A stretch of DNA of 47,972 nt. It comes from Oscillospiraceae bacterium. Lineage in GTDB: Bacteria > Bacillota > Clostridia > Oscillospirales > Acutalibacteraceae. The position numbers and the translations under genes are program-made. The stretch is from assembly GCA_015066345.1 (NCBI GenBank), contig SVOQ01000020.1, forward strand, positions 1 to 47,972, in the 5' to 3' direction. The notes under the pieces were generated by a model. The model was not told where the DNA came from and made no database searches. It worked only from the letters and a program-made list of their open reading frames with translations. This document shows, piece by piece, positions 7,562 through 16,155 of the stretch. Numbering within the stretch: position 1 is the first letter of the stretch; each line of letters starts with the position of its first letter.

Positions 7562-8590
7562 TTAAGCCTGTTCCGCGATATCAAGAATAAGTTTTTCGGT
7601 CTTTTCCCAACCAAGACAGGGGTCTGTAATTGATTTACCAAAGATGCCGTCACCTATTTTTTGTGTACCGTCTTCAAGGTAGCTTTCAATCATAATACCC
7701 TTAACGAGCTTTTTGATATCATCATTATGAGCACGGCTATAAAGAATATCTTTGGTAATACGAACCTGTTCAAGATATTTTTTACCTGAGTTAGCGTGGT
7801 TAGCATCAACTATACAAGCGGGATTTTTAAGACCTGTTTTTGCATAAGATTCGCTAAGGTTAAGTAAATCTTCATAGTGATAGTTAGAAATATTGTGTCC
7901 GTCACGGTCAACAAAACCACGCATAATTGCGTGAGCGTAAGGGTTACCCTCACTTTCAACTTCCCAACCTCTGTAAATGAAAGTGTGACTGCTCTGAGCG
8001 GCAGTAATGGCATTCATCATAACGGAAATATCACCACCCGTGGGGTTTTTCATACCTACGGGAGCAGAAATACCGCTTGAAACAAGGCGATGCTCCTGAT
8101 TTTCAACAGAACGAGCACCAATTGCAACGTATGAGAGCAAATCAGAAAGATAGCGGTAGTTTGCAGGATAAAGCATTTCATCCGCACAGGAAAAACCATA
8201 TTCCTTAAGAGCGCACATATGAAGCTCACGAATAGCAATAATACCGTGAAGCATATCGGGTTTCTCATTAGGATCGGGTTGATGAAGCATACCCTTATAA
8301 CCTGAACCTGTTGTTCTGGGTTTATTAGTGTAAATTCTGGGAACTATTACTACTCTGTCTTTAACTTTTTCACGCATTTCTGCGAGACGTGAAATATATT
8401 CAAGAACAGGTTCTTTTGAGTCTGCCGAACAAGGACCGATAATAAGTAAAAGTTTATCGGATTCACCTGTAAAAACTTTTCTTATCTCCTCATCATTTTT
8501 TGCTTTTTGCTCTGCCATCTGAAGGGTAAGAGGATATTGTTCCTTGATATCCATCGGAATGGGGAGTTTTCTTTTGAAATTCATTGCCAT
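7562..8590 (-). CDS. aroF: 3-deoxy-7-phosphoheptulonate (DAHP) synthase, class I
   Basis: It catalyses the first committed step, condensing phosphoenolpyruvate with erythrose 4-phosphate. It resembles the AroF/AroG/AroH type of about 350 residues. Visible signatures are LLLIIGPCSADS, PRIYTNKPRTTGSGYKG, GARSVENQEHR, PVGMKNPTGG and DANHANSGK. I use ATG 8590 (342 residues), which has GGAGAG eight bases upstream; ATG 8605 is in frame but has no good RBS. It is the last gene of the operon, immediately behind aroA. In this enzyme class one or more isozymes are feedback-inhibited by Phe, Tyr or Trp; which one applies here cannot be read from sequence alone. Confidence 0.95.
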   Translation of the reverse strand: MAMNFKRKLPIPMDIKEQYPLTLQMAEQKAKNDEEIRKVFTGESDKLLLIIGPCSADSKEPVLEYISRLAEMREKVKDRVVIVPRIYTNKPRTTGSGYKGMLHQPDPNEKPDMLHGIIAIRELHMCALKEYGFSCADEMLYPANYRYLSDLLSYVAIGARSVENQEHRLVSSGISAPVGMKNPTGGDISVMMNAITAAQSSHTFIYRGWEVESEGNPYAHAIMRGFVDRDGHNISNYHYEDLLNLSESYAKTGLKNPACIVDANHANSGKKYLEQVRITKDILYSRAHNDDIKKLVKGIMIESYLEDGTQKIGDGIFGKSITDPCLGWEKTEKLILDIAEQA

Positions 8591-8605
8591 ATTATATCTC
8601 TCCAT

Positions 8606-9811
8606 TTAAATAATTTTATATTGTATTCCGAGGTTTTTAATATCCTTAAAAAAGTCGGGATAACTCTTATTAACACACTGAGCATCTTTTAAAATGCCCC
8701 CTGTTACACTGCACAAAACCGCAAAAGACATTGCAATTCTGTGGTCATTGTGACAGTCAATTTCTTCTGTGGGTGTATGGGGAACAGTATCAGGAATAAT
8801 TATATAATCATCCCCTATTTCTATGGAAACACCGAATTTTTCCAACTCCTGTGCCATAGCCATTCCTCGGTCACTCTCTTTAATTTTCAAACGATTAGTG
8901 CCTTTAAGTTCAGCACCGTTTTTTAATACCGCACTCACTATAAGCACGGGCCCTAAATCAGGATATTGGGAAATATCAAGCTCGGGAGTTCCGTGGGAAA
9001 GTTTTTCGTAAAACTCTCTGTAAATTTTATCTCCCTGGTAACTTTCGGGATTAACGCCCTTTACTACCACATTACCATCCGCAAGATTAAATGCGTCAAG
9101 AAAGGCGGAATTTGACCAATCCCCTTCTGTTACAAGGTTACGGCATTTGTACTTCTGATTGCCCTTAATATAAAAGCCTTTATCGGTCTTCTCTACAATA
9201 ACTCCAAACTCTTTAAGTACGCCTATTGTTATATCAACGTAGGGTGCGCTTTCAAGTTGAGTTGTTAAAATAATTTCACTGTCGCCGTTAAGCAATGGTA
9301 ATGCAAACATCAAACCTGTAAAAAACTGACTGCTCACATCACCGGTTAGTTTAAACGCTCCGCTTTTAAGCTCACCACCCGTATAAAGAACGTTATCATT
9401 CAAAGATAGATAACAATCCATCTCCTGAAAAAGGTCTTTATACACGTTCTGGGGACGTTCCATAAGCCTTCCCCTGCCCGTAAACTCACAAGTCTCTGCG
9501 AAAAGCATACCAACGGGAATCATAAAACGCAAAGTGCTTCCGCTTTCATTACAATCAAAGGATTTACTGTTTTCTTTTTGTGACAAAGAAACACCCGTGA
9601 CTTTTGCAACGCCTTGGTTGATTTCTATTTTTGCACCAAGATTTTCGAGGCAGGATACAGTAGCTAAAACATCATCATTTGTACCGATATTTTCAATGAT
9701 ACTTGTCCCCTCAGCAAGGGCGGCACAAATCAATAATCTGTGGGCTACACTTTTGGAAGCCGGTGCATTTATTTCGCCTTTGGCTACCGAAGGTGTAATA
9801 CTTATATTCAT
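8606..9811 (-). CDS. aroA: 3-phosphoshikimate 1-carboxyvinyltransferase (EPSP synthase)
   Basis: It transfers enolpyruvyl from PEP to shikimate 3-phosphate (step 6). The 401 residues include APASKSVAHRLLICAALAEG (N-terminal substrate loop), SGSTLRFMIPV, GDVSSQFFTGLMFALP, IKESDRG and DCHNDHRIAMSFAV. The family loop LxxAGTAxRP is here written CNESGSTLRFMIPVG, with no GNAGTA-type motif, as in class II-like or divergent Firmicutes enzymes. The start ATG overlaps the aroQ stop by four bases, indicating translational coupling. Confidence 0.95.
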   Translation of the reverse strand: MNISITPSVAKGEINAPASKSVAHRLLICAALAEGTSIIENIGTNDDVLATVSCLENLGAKIEINQGVAKVTGVSLSQKENSKSFDCNESGSTLRFMIPVGMLFAETCEFTGRGRLMERPQNVYKDLFQEMDCYLSLNDNVLYTGGELKSGAFKLTGDVSSQFFTGLMFALPLLNGDSEIILTTQLESAPYVDITIGVLKEFGVIVEKTDKGFYIKGNQKYKCRNLVTEGDWSNSAFLDAFNLADGNVVVKGVNPESYQGDKIYREFYEKLSHGTPELDISQYPDLGPVLIVSAVLKNGAELKGTNRLKIKESDRGMAMAQELEKFGVSIEIGDDYIIIPDTVPHTPTEEIDCHNDHRIAMSFAVLCSVTGGILKDAQCVNKSYPDFFKDIKNLGIQYKII

Positions 9812-10242
9812 TTATTCACCTTCTCAATGAGTGCATCAATTGCCTCAAGATATCCGTCAGTACCTTTACCTGTTATGGTTTTAAAACAAGCCTGACGGAT
9901 ATAACTTATTTGTCGGAAATCCTCACGGGAGGAAACATCAGAAATATGTACTTCTACCGTTGGAATACCAACCGCTTTCAATGCGTCAAGAAGAGCAATG
10001 GAAGTGTGGGTATACGCACCGGGATTAATAACTATACCGTCAAAAACACCGTAGGCAAACTGAATATTATCTACTAAATCACCCTCGTGATTAGATTGAT
10101 AGCATTTAACCGCTACGCCTTTTGACTCGGCATAATCTTCTATTTTATTTATAAGAGTACCGTAGGTTTCCTTTCCGTAAATATCGGGCTCTCTTATTCC
10201 CAACATATTAAGGTTAGGTCCGTTAATCACAAGAATATTCAT
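9808..10242 (-). CDS. aroQ: 3-dehydroquinate dehydratase, type II
   Basis: It dehydrates 3-dehydroquinate to 3-dehydroshikimate (step 3). At 144 residues it has the normal size. Signatures are ILVINGPNLNMLGIREPDIYG (catalytic Tyr within), YQSNHEGDLVD, INPGAYTHTSIAL and VEVHISDVSSREDFR. The start at ATG 10242 is favoured by GAGGCGG upstream and by alignment with the conserved N-terminus; a longer in-frame start would add nine unrelated residues. It overlaps the end of the aroE-aroK gene by 20 bases. Confidence 0.96.
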   Translation of the reverse strand: MNILVINGPNLNMLGIREPDIYGKETYGTLINKIEDYAESKGVAVKCYQSNHEGDLVDNIQFAYGVFDGIVINPGAYTHTSIALLDALKAVGIPTVEVHISDVSSREDFRQISYIRQACFKTITGKGTDGYLEAIDALIEKVNK

Positions 10243-11473
10243 TGAATTCCGCCTCAATTCTTTTTGCAACCGTCTCTATTGTTCCGCTACCGTCAATTAC
10301 TGCATCGGCACATTCAAGATATAGTGAATAGCGCTCATTGTAGCGTTTACTCAATGCCTCGTTATCCCTTGACAGGGGTCTGTCATCTGTGGCAACAAGC
10401 ATTTCAAGAGGTCTGTCTATAAAATAGATTCTGCCGTTTTCTTTTAAGATATCCGTATTATCTTTATTAAGTATTGCACCGCCACCCGTTGCAATAATAT
10501 GATTATTCCTCGATGAAACGGCGAAAACTTCATTTTTTTCAATTTCCCTGAAACCTGCTTCCCCTACTTCGGAAAAAATTTCAGGGATAGATTTTTTTTT
10601 CGATTCAACAATTAAATCATCCGTATCCACAAATGTTTTTGAAAGTTTCTGGGACAGATAATTGCCCACGCTTGTTTTACCGCTACCGGGCATACCTACA
10701 AGTACAATATTCATTTTATCTTTGTAAAGATTTTTGAAAATTGTTTCGACTTTTTCGTTATCAACCGGTGTATCAATAAATTTTTCCACTGCGTAAGCCG
10801 CCTGTGAAACGAGCATATAAAGACCGCCCGAAGATACAATACCAAGTTTCTCTGCATCGCAAATAAGTTTTGATTTCAACGGATTATAAACCGCATCAAA
10901 AACGGCTTCAAGTGAACTGAATTTACTTAAATCCATCGCAGATTTACCAATATTCGGGAACATTCCGCAAGGAGTAGTATTAATTATAATTTCAAAATCA
11001 GTGTATTTTTCATACACATCTTCGTATGTAACATATCCGTCTTTAGCAGTACGCGAAACCTTGACAATTGCTTTTGCCCCCATAAATTCGGCAACCGCAA
11101 CCGCAGTATTGGATGTACCGCCACTACCCAACACAAGGACTTTTTTATCCTTAAGAGTTACATTCTTGCGTTCAATAAGGGCTTTTAATCCGTAAAAATC
11201 CGTGTTATAACCGTATAATTTACCGTCACGATTAACCACCGTATTAACCGCGTTTATACTCTTCGCTTCAGGTGATATTTCATCAAGAAAAGGTATAATC
11301 ACCTGTTTATAAGGAATCGTTACATTTATTGCTTTAAAATCCCTTTTATCAAAAAAACTTTTCAGATTTTCTCGCTCTATTTCAAGAATTTTATAATCAT
11401 AATCGGCAAGTTCATTGTGTATTTCCTTGGAAAAGCTATGTTTTAAATGCTCACCGATACAACCGTATTCCAT
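10223..11473 (-). CDS. aroE-aroK: fused shikimate dehydrogenase - shikimate kinase
   Basis: One 416-residue frame holds two enzymes. Residues 1 to about 250 are shikimate dehydrogenase: KHSFSKEIHN (shikimate site), INVTIPYKQ (catalytic Lys), YNTDFYG, LVLGSGGTSNTA (NADP-binding) and the C-terminal GLYMLVSQA. From residue 254 a kinase begins, as if at its own start (MNIVLVGMPGSGKTSVG, Walker A). It continues with FVDTDDLI, GFREIEKNE, ATGGGAIL and IDRPLEMLVATDDRPL. It therefore performs steps 4 and 5 in sequence and could hand on shikimate directly. A second initiation at the internal Met is possible but no strong RBS was seen. It follows aroC by three bases. Confidence 0.95.
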   Translation of the reverse strand: MEYGCIGEHLKHSFSKEIHNELADYDYKILEIERENLKSFFDKRDFKAINVTIPYKQVIIPFLDEISPEAKSINAVNTVVNRDGKLYGYNTDFYGLKALIERKNVTLKDKKVLVLGSGGTSNTAVAVAEFMGAKAIVKVSRTAKDGYVTYEDVYEKYTDFEIIINTTPCGMFPNIGKSAMDLSKFSSLEAVFDAVYNPLKSKLICDAEKLGIVSSGGLYMLVSQAAYAVEKFIDTPVDNEKVETIFKNLYKDKMNIVLVGMPGSGKTSVGNYLSQKLSKTFVDTDDLIVESKKKSIPEIFSEVGEAGFREIEKNEVFAVSSRNNHIIATGGGAILNKDNTDILKENGRIYFIDRPLEMLVATDDRPLSRDNEALSKRYNERYSLYLECADAVIDGSGTIETVAKRIEAEFNEYSCD

Positions 11474-11476
11474 TGT

Positions 11477-12565
11477 TTACACCAACCAATCGGTACCGAA
11501 TTTCTGAGAAAGCAAATCACAAAGAGCAATTGCCACAACGCTATCAACAACAACTCTCGCACGATGTACTATACAGGGGTCGTGTCGTCCCGTAACACTG
11601 AGTTTAACTTCCTCACCATTAATAAAATCAACTGTATTCTGTTCTTTTGAAATAGATGGTGTAGGCTTTACGGCACAACGGAAAACAAGTGGCATGCCGT
11701 TTGATATTCCGCCGTTAATACCACCGTTATTATTGGTTTTTGTTGTAATTACACCGTCATCAAGTTGAAAATGGTCATTCATTTGACTACCGTTCATATC
11801 CGAACAACCGAAACCTGCACCAAACTCAACACCCTTAATAGCGGGAATTGAGAAAAGACCGTGGGAAATAATGCTTTCAAGGGAATCAAACCAAGGCTCA
11901 CCGACTCCGGCAGGAACACCGGTAACGACAGTTTCGAGAATTCCTCCTACGCTATCCCCATCTTTAGCCGCATTTTCAATAGCGGTAATCATATTATCTT
12001 TCGCATCTTCATTTAAAACAGAAAACTGAGCGTTTGAAAGAAAATTTATATTGCTTTCGTAATCACTGAAATCATCATCAGTTATTCCTGCACATTTTTT
12101 AATATGAGTACCGATACAGATACCTTTATTTTTCAACAAATCAACGGCTATTGCACCTACGCCAACAAGTCCCGCAGTAATCCTACCGCTGAAATGTCCG
12201 CCACCGCGATAATCCTCGGCACCGTTATATTTAACGAAAGCCGTGTAATCTGCGTGACCGGGACGTGCTTTTCCGTAATTTTTAGAATAATCACCGGATT
12301 TTGTATTTTCGTTAGGAATAATAAGGCAAATAGGTGTGCCGGTTGTTTTGCCGTAAAACACACCGCTCACAAGATTAAACTTATCCTCCTCTTGTCTTGG
12401 TGTGGAAATCTTACCAAAAGGACGACGTAAATCAAGTTGATGAGCAATAAACGCTTCATTTACCTTAATTCCTGCAGGAAGTCCGTCAATAATAGCGCCA
12501 ATTGCCGTGCCGTGACTTTCCCCGAAAAGGGTCACACTTACATTGTTACCGAAAGTGTTCTTCAA
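11477..12565 (-). CDS. aroC: chorismate synthase
   Basis: It converts EPSP to chorismate (step 7) using reduced FMN. At 362 residues it has the usual length. The family signatures GESHGTAIGAIIDGLPAG near the N-terminus, RPGHADYTAFVKYN and YRGGGHFSGRITAG, and RHDPCIVHRARVV at the C-terminus are all present. It starts with TTG: the start overlaps the aroB stop (ATTGA), with GGAGGC nine bases upstream. This gives MKNTFGNNVSV, the expected N-terminus. Confidence 0.97.
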   Translation of the reverse strand: MKNTFGNNVSVTLFGESHGTAIGAIIDGLPAGIKVNEAFIAHQLDLRRPFGKISTPRQEEDKFNLVSGVFYGKTTGTPICLIIPNENTKSGDYSKNYGKARPGHADYTAFVKYNGAEDYRGGGHFSGRITAGLVGVGAIAVDLLKNKGICIGTHIKKCAGITDDDFSDYESNINFLSNAQFSVLNEDAKDNMITAIENAAKDGDSVGGILETVVTGVPAGVGEPWFDSLESIISHGLFSIPAIKGVEFGAGFGCSDMNGSQMNDHFQLDDGVITTKTNNNGGINGGISNGMPLVFRCAVKPTPSISKEQNTVDFINGEEVKLSVTGRHDPCIVHRARVVVDSVVAIALCDLLSQKFGTDWLV

Positions 12566-13575
12566 TTAATATACGCCTCCTTTATAATTTCATCAAATTC
12601 TGAAAATTCAACAAATCTGAAATTGAATTTACCTATATCACTTACCTCAACAGCATTCACTCCAACAGAATCCGCTTTCTTGTCGTGACGCAAAGCATTA
12701 GTAAGCTCTTCGGGAGTAATATTTATTGCATAAGGTAAAGAATACTTCTTTAAAACTTCAGCCAAACGTGTTCTAACATTATCCGAAGAAAAAGCCAACA
12801 TACCCAAAGCAACACATTCACCGTGTAACAAGTCACCTAAACCTGTTGCAGTTTCAATTGCGTGACCTACGGTATGACCAAAGTTAAGAACCCGTCTTAA
12901 ACCCTGTTCTTTTTCATCTTCTTCAACTACCGCTTTCTTAACAAGTAAAGATTTTTCAATTACTTTGTCAATTTCATCATACGCATTCTTATTCTCTATA
13001 AGTTCAAAAAGTGATGCGTCCGAGGTAGCACCCATTTTTATACTCTCTGCAAGGCCGTTATTAAACTGACGTGTTGAGAGAGTTTTCAGAACTTCAGGGT
13101 CAATTATAACCTTTGTAGGTTGGTAGAAAGCACCAACAATATTTTTATAACCACCGAAATCTATTGCGGTTTTACCGCCTATGGAAGAATCCACCTGAGA
13201 TAAAAGTGTGGTTGGAATATTATAAAAAGTAATTCCTCTCATATAGGTGGATGCGGCAAATCCCGACATATCACCCACAACTCCCCCACCGACTGCTACA
13301 ACGCAATCGTAACGTGAAAAATCATTTTCACACATAATTTCAAGTAATTCTTTATAAGTCTCAAAATTCTTACTTTTTTCACCCTGGGGTATCGTCTTAA
13401 TTACAGAGTTTTCGAACTGCTTTAAAACAATTTGCGAATACTCCGGAGGAACACCATCGTCAGTTACAATAAGTGCATGTTTTTTTACATCGCAGATTTC
13501 ACTTAATTTATTTAATGCTCCGCGTTCAAGAACTATGTCGTAACTGCCTGTTGAAGTTTTTACTGTTATAATCAT
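12562..13575 (-). CDS. aroB: 3-dehydroquinate synthase
   Basis: It cyclises DAHP to 3-dehydroquinate (step 2), using NAD and a divalent metal. Signatures are VAVGGGVVGDMSGFAASTYMRGI (NAD site), PTTLLSQVDSSIGGKTAID, and the metal ligands in LNFGHTVGHAIE and LLHGECVALGM. At 337 residues it is slightly short but complete. The RBS is weak (CAGG). It lies 29 bases behind pheA and overlaps aroC by four bases. Confidence 0.97.
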   Translation of the reverse strand: MIITVKTSTGSYDIVLERGALNKLSEICDVKKHALIVTDDGVPPEYSQIVLKQFENSVIKTIPQGEKSKNFETYKELLEIMCENDFSRYDCVVAVGGGVVGDMSGFAASTYMRGITFYNIPTTLLSQVDSSIGGKTAIDFGGYKNIVGAFYQPTKVIIDPEVLKTLSTRQFNNGLAESIKMGATSDASLFELIENKNAYDEIDKVIEKSLLVKKAVVEEDEKEQGLRRVLNFGHTVGHAIETATGLGDLLHGECVALGMLAFSSDNVRTRLAEVLKKYSLPYAINITPEELTNALRHDKKADSVGVNAVEVSDIGKFNFRFVEFSEFDEIIKEAYIN

Positions 13576-13604
13576 AAGCCTGACGTTTTACCGTCCGCCC
13601 CCTT

Positions 13605-14705
13605 TTATATTGATTGCTCTTTAGGGTAACGACCCACAAGTCGCACATTAGTGCAGACTTCGGAAAGTTTTTCAATCATTGTTTTTTCTGCCTCGGGTGT
13701 AAGATGACCTTCACCCTCAAGGAAGAAATAATAGTTCCAGATAACATCTTTTGAAGGTCTGCTCTTGAGTGCTTTAAGGTTATAGCCACACTCACCGAAA
13801 ACAGAAACAGCCTTACCCAATGAACCCGCTTCATCCCGAACCGTAAAAAGAACTATAAAGTTATTAAGGTCCGGTGTATTATCGCGGGCTATTCTTGAAA
13901 ACACCGCAAAACGGGTTGTGTTAGCACTGTCTTTATTAATTTTACGGTCAATAAGTTTCAGACCATATTCATTACCCGCTTCAAGGCTACATATAACACC
14001 GAGGGTATCGTCCTGCTTTTGTGCAACAACCGAGGCGGCAACAGCAGTATTAACCATCTCTTCAGTAGCATATCCTTTTTCGTCTATATACTCCGCACAC
14101 TGACCGAGAGCCTGAGGATGACTGACAACTTTTTTTATAGTCTTGCTTTCTGCAGACTGAGTACCGAAAAGATGTTGCTCTATACCCATATCATAGATAC
14201 CGTTAATATGTAGGCTACCGAAGTAGGTTAAATCCATAACCCTCGCCACATCACCTTCATAACTGTTTTCAATGGGTAATACCGCCACATCGCACTCACC
14301 TATTTCAACCGCTTTATAAGCAGATTTGAAATCAGGATATGATACGGGTACCGAGTCAGGGAAAATTCTTTTAACCGCTATTTCGGCAAAAGCTCCCTTT
14401 ACACCCGAAAATGCAACGCGGGTACCATCAATAATCTTATGTTGATAGTCCTTCGAAAGGTTCATTGTATTCTTAAGAAAACTAACGTAATACGAACGGA
14501 TTTCATCGTTTTCAATAAGTGAACTGTTAGTTTCTATAAGACGGTTTTCTCTGACCATATCTTCAATGGGTATGCCATTGACTTTTTTATACTCAGCAAC
14601 ATCAACCGCCGCTTTCATTCGTTCTTCGAAGAGTTTTGCAATCTCTTTATCAACGCGACTTATAGTTTCTCGTGCCTCGCGGAATTTTTTATCGTAATCA
14701 GTCAT
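13605..14705 (-). CDS. pheA: bifunctional chorismate mutase / prephenate dehydratase
   Basis: Three domains are visible in 366 residues. An AroQ-type chorismate mutase helix bundle occupies about 1-90 (ISRVDKEIAKLFEERMKAA). A prephenate dehydratase domain occupies about 95-275, with FSGVKGAFAEIA, LPIENSYEGDV, VVSHPQALGQC and the catalytic NTTRFAVF. A C-terminal ACT domain occupies about 283-360, with AGSLGKAVSVFGECGYNL and LKSRPSK; this is where Phe binds for feedback inhibition in the family. Together with the upstream aminotransferase it leads from chorismate to phenylalanine. It overlaps that gene by eight bases. Confidence 0.96.
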   Translation of the reverse strand: MTDYDKKFREARETISRVDKEIAKLFEERMKAAVDVAEYKKVNGIPIEDMVRENRLIETNSSLIENDEIRSYYVSFLKNTMNLSKDYQHKIIDGTRVAFSGVKGAFAEIAVKRIFPDSVPVSYPDFKSAYKAVEIGECDVAVLPIENSYEGDVARVMDLTYFGSLHINGIYDMGIEQHLFGTQSAESKTIKKVVSHPQALGQCAEYIDEKGYATEEMVNTAVAASVVAQKQDDTLGVICSLEAGNEYGLKLIDRKINKDSANTTRFAVFSRIARDNTPDLNNFIVLFTVRDEAGSLGKAVSVFGECGYNLKALKSRPSKDVIWNYYFFLEGEGHLTPEAEKTMIEKLSEVCTNVRLVGRYPKEQSI

Positions 14706-15888
14706 TTTTATAATCCTCGTAAAGTTCCTTAAACGCGTTAAGTGAACGTTTAATTAAATCAGTATCTACACAATAAGCAAGTCTTACAAAACCGGGACAA
14801 CCAAAGTCATCACTCGGCACAAGAAGAAGTTCAAATTTCTTTGCTCTTTCGTAGAATTTATAGGCATCTTCTTCAAGTGATTTCACAAACATATAGAAAG
14901 CACCGTCAGGTTTAATAACTGTATATCCTATATCAGTAAGTCCCTCGTAAAGAATCTTTCTGTTTTCTTCATAAACCGAAACATCCGCCGTATTATTGAG
15001 ACACTCAGAAATTGTGTACTGCATAAGGCTCGGTGCACAAACATAACCCAAAGCACGTCCCGCACCGCAAACCGCCGCAAAAACATCTGAACTATCTTTC
15101 ATTGTGGGAGAAACAAATATATAACCTATTCTTTCACCGGGTAATGAAAGTGCCTTTGAATATGAATAACATACAAAAGAATTATCATAATATGCGGGAA
15201 TGTAAGCAACCTTTTCACCTGTGAAAACCAATTCTCTGTACGGTTCATCAGAAATAAGGAAAATCTCTTTACCGTATTCTTTTTGTTTTTCATTAAGGAG
15301 TGCGGCTAATTTAATAACGTCTTTTTCAGGAACAATAACGCCCGAAGGATTATTAGGGGAATTGATAATAACAGCTTTTGTGTTAGGTGTAATACTCTTT
15401 TCCAATAAATCAAAATCTATTTGTAAATCATCGTTTTTGCAACTTACGGGAACGAACTTAGCACCTGACTGTTCAACGAAAACCCTGTACTCAGGGAAAA
15501 ACGGTGCAAAAGCAATGACTTCGTCGCCTTCCTCTGCAATAGCATTCAAAGCAATTGTAAGAGAAGCCGCCGCACCACAGGTCATGTAAATAAGACCGGG
15601 GGTTGCTTCTACCTGAAACTTAGTCTTTATATTTTCAGCAATTGCAGTTCTCACCTTCAAATCACCGGGGCCGGAAGTATAACCGTGAAGCACCTCCGCG
15701 GGAGTTTCGGCAATAAGCCTGTTCATAACATCCGTAACCTTTTGAGGAGCAGGTACGCTGGGGTTACCCAAACTGAAATCAAAAACATTCTCAACACCTA
15801 TTTCGGCTTTACGGACTCTACCGTATTCGAATATTTCACGTATAACTGAACTTTTTTTGCCTAATTCCAACATTTTCTGAGATAACAT
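14698..15888 (-). CDS. class I/II pyridoxal-phosphate aminotransferase
   Basis: This 396-residue enzyme has the fold-type I layout: FSLGNPSVPAP (N-terminal substrate loop), YMTCGAAASLTIALNAI (phosphate cup), INSPNNPSG, LISDEPYREL and the Schiff-base lysine K245 in YSYSKALSLPGERIGY. It resembles aspartate/aromatic aminotransferases annotated as pyridoxal phosphate-dependent aminotransferase. As first structural gene of the aromatic operon, directly before pheA, it most likely converts phenylpyruvate (and hydroxyphenylpyruvate or prephenate) to the amino acid. That specificity is inferred from context. AAGGAG precedes the ATG, just behind the attenuator. Confidence 0.88.
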   Translation of the reverse strand: MLSQKMLELGKKSSVIREIFEYGRVRKAEIGVENVFDFSLGNPSVPAPQKVTDVMNRLIAETPAEVLHGYTSGPGDLKVRTAIAENIKTKFQVEATPGLIYMTCGAAASLTIALNAIAEEGDEVIAFAPFFPEYRVFVEQSGAKFVPVSCKNDDLQIDFDLLEKSITPNTKAVIINSPNNPSGVIVPEKDVIKLAALLNEKQKEYGKEIFLISDEPYRELVFTGEKVAYIPAYYDNSFVCYSYSKALSLPGERIGYIFVSPTMKDSSDVFAAVCGAGRALGYVCAPSLMQYTISECLNNTADVSVYEENRKILYEGLTDIGYTVIKPDGAFYMFVKSLEEDAYKFYERAKKFELLLVPSDDFGCPGFVRLAYCVDTDLIKRSLNAFKELYEDYKND

Positions 15889-15913
15889 ATAAAAATTACT
15901 CCTTAATTAAAAT

Positions 15914-15968
15914 AAAAAATCCGCAAACCGATATACTTTTTAAGCATAGCAGAATGCGGACTGGCTAT
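15914..15968 (-). promoter_or_regulatory. Phe/Tyr attenuator: terminator and antiterminator
   Basis: Terminator: TCCGCA (15960-15955) pairs with TGCGGA (15925-15920) around an inner hairpin TATGCTT/AAGTATA (7 pairs, one G-U), followed by six T (15919-15914). Antiterminator: ATAGCCAG (15968-15961) pairs with CTGCTAT (15952-15946) with one bulged C. That uses bases needed by the terminator, so the two folds exclude each other. Stalling of a ribosome in the Phe/Tyr-rich leader just upstream would leave the antiterminator free to form. The leader's Shine-Dalgarno region CGAGG (16072-16068) also complements CCTCG at 16002-15998. Confidence 0.75.
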
Positions 15969-15984
15969 ATACAATTCGTTGCAA

Positions 15985-16059
15985 TTACTTGCATTTACGA
16001 GGAGTACACAGACAATCCATAGTATAGTAATAAAATCGTTTATTAAAGCTATAAAACAT
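15985..16059 (-). CDS. Phe/Tyr-rich leader peptide of the aromatic operon (24 aa)
   Basis: The short frame starts at ATG 16059, six bases after GAGGTG, and begins MFYSFNKRFYYYTMD. Phe occurs at 2, 5 and 9 and Tyr at 3, 10, 11 and 12, so 7 of the first 12 residues are Phe or Tyr, including three Tyr in a row. It ends at TAA 15985, about 17 bases before the antiterminator. The peptide has no function of its own in such systems; its translation senses charged tRNA-Phe and tRNA-Tyr. It lies between a consensus promoter and the terminator hairpin, the layout of pheA/trp-type attenuation. Confidence 0.8.
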   Translation of the reverse strand: MFYSFNKRFYYYTMDCLCTPRKCK

Positions 16060-16090
16060 CTGTTTCACCTCGCAACTAAAAGATAGGGGT

Positions 16091-16119
16091 ATTTTACTCC
16101 TCTAATTTTTATTTGTCAA
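16091..16119 (-). promoter_or_regulatory. promoter of the aromatic operon
   Basis: A consensus -35 TTGACA (16119-16114), a spacer of exactly 17 bases and a -10 TAAAAT (16096-16091). The start site is predicted about 20 bases before the leader-peptide Shine-Dalgarno. Confidence 0.8.
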
Positions 16120-16155
16120 GTAAAAGTGTATATTTTTTTAATAATTATGCAAAAA

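Noticed and set aside
15889-16119. T-box riboswitch upstream of the aromatic operon
   Set aside because: The conserved AGGGTGGnACCGCG T-box sequence is absent, the leader is too short, and the Phe/Tyr peptide explains the terminator.
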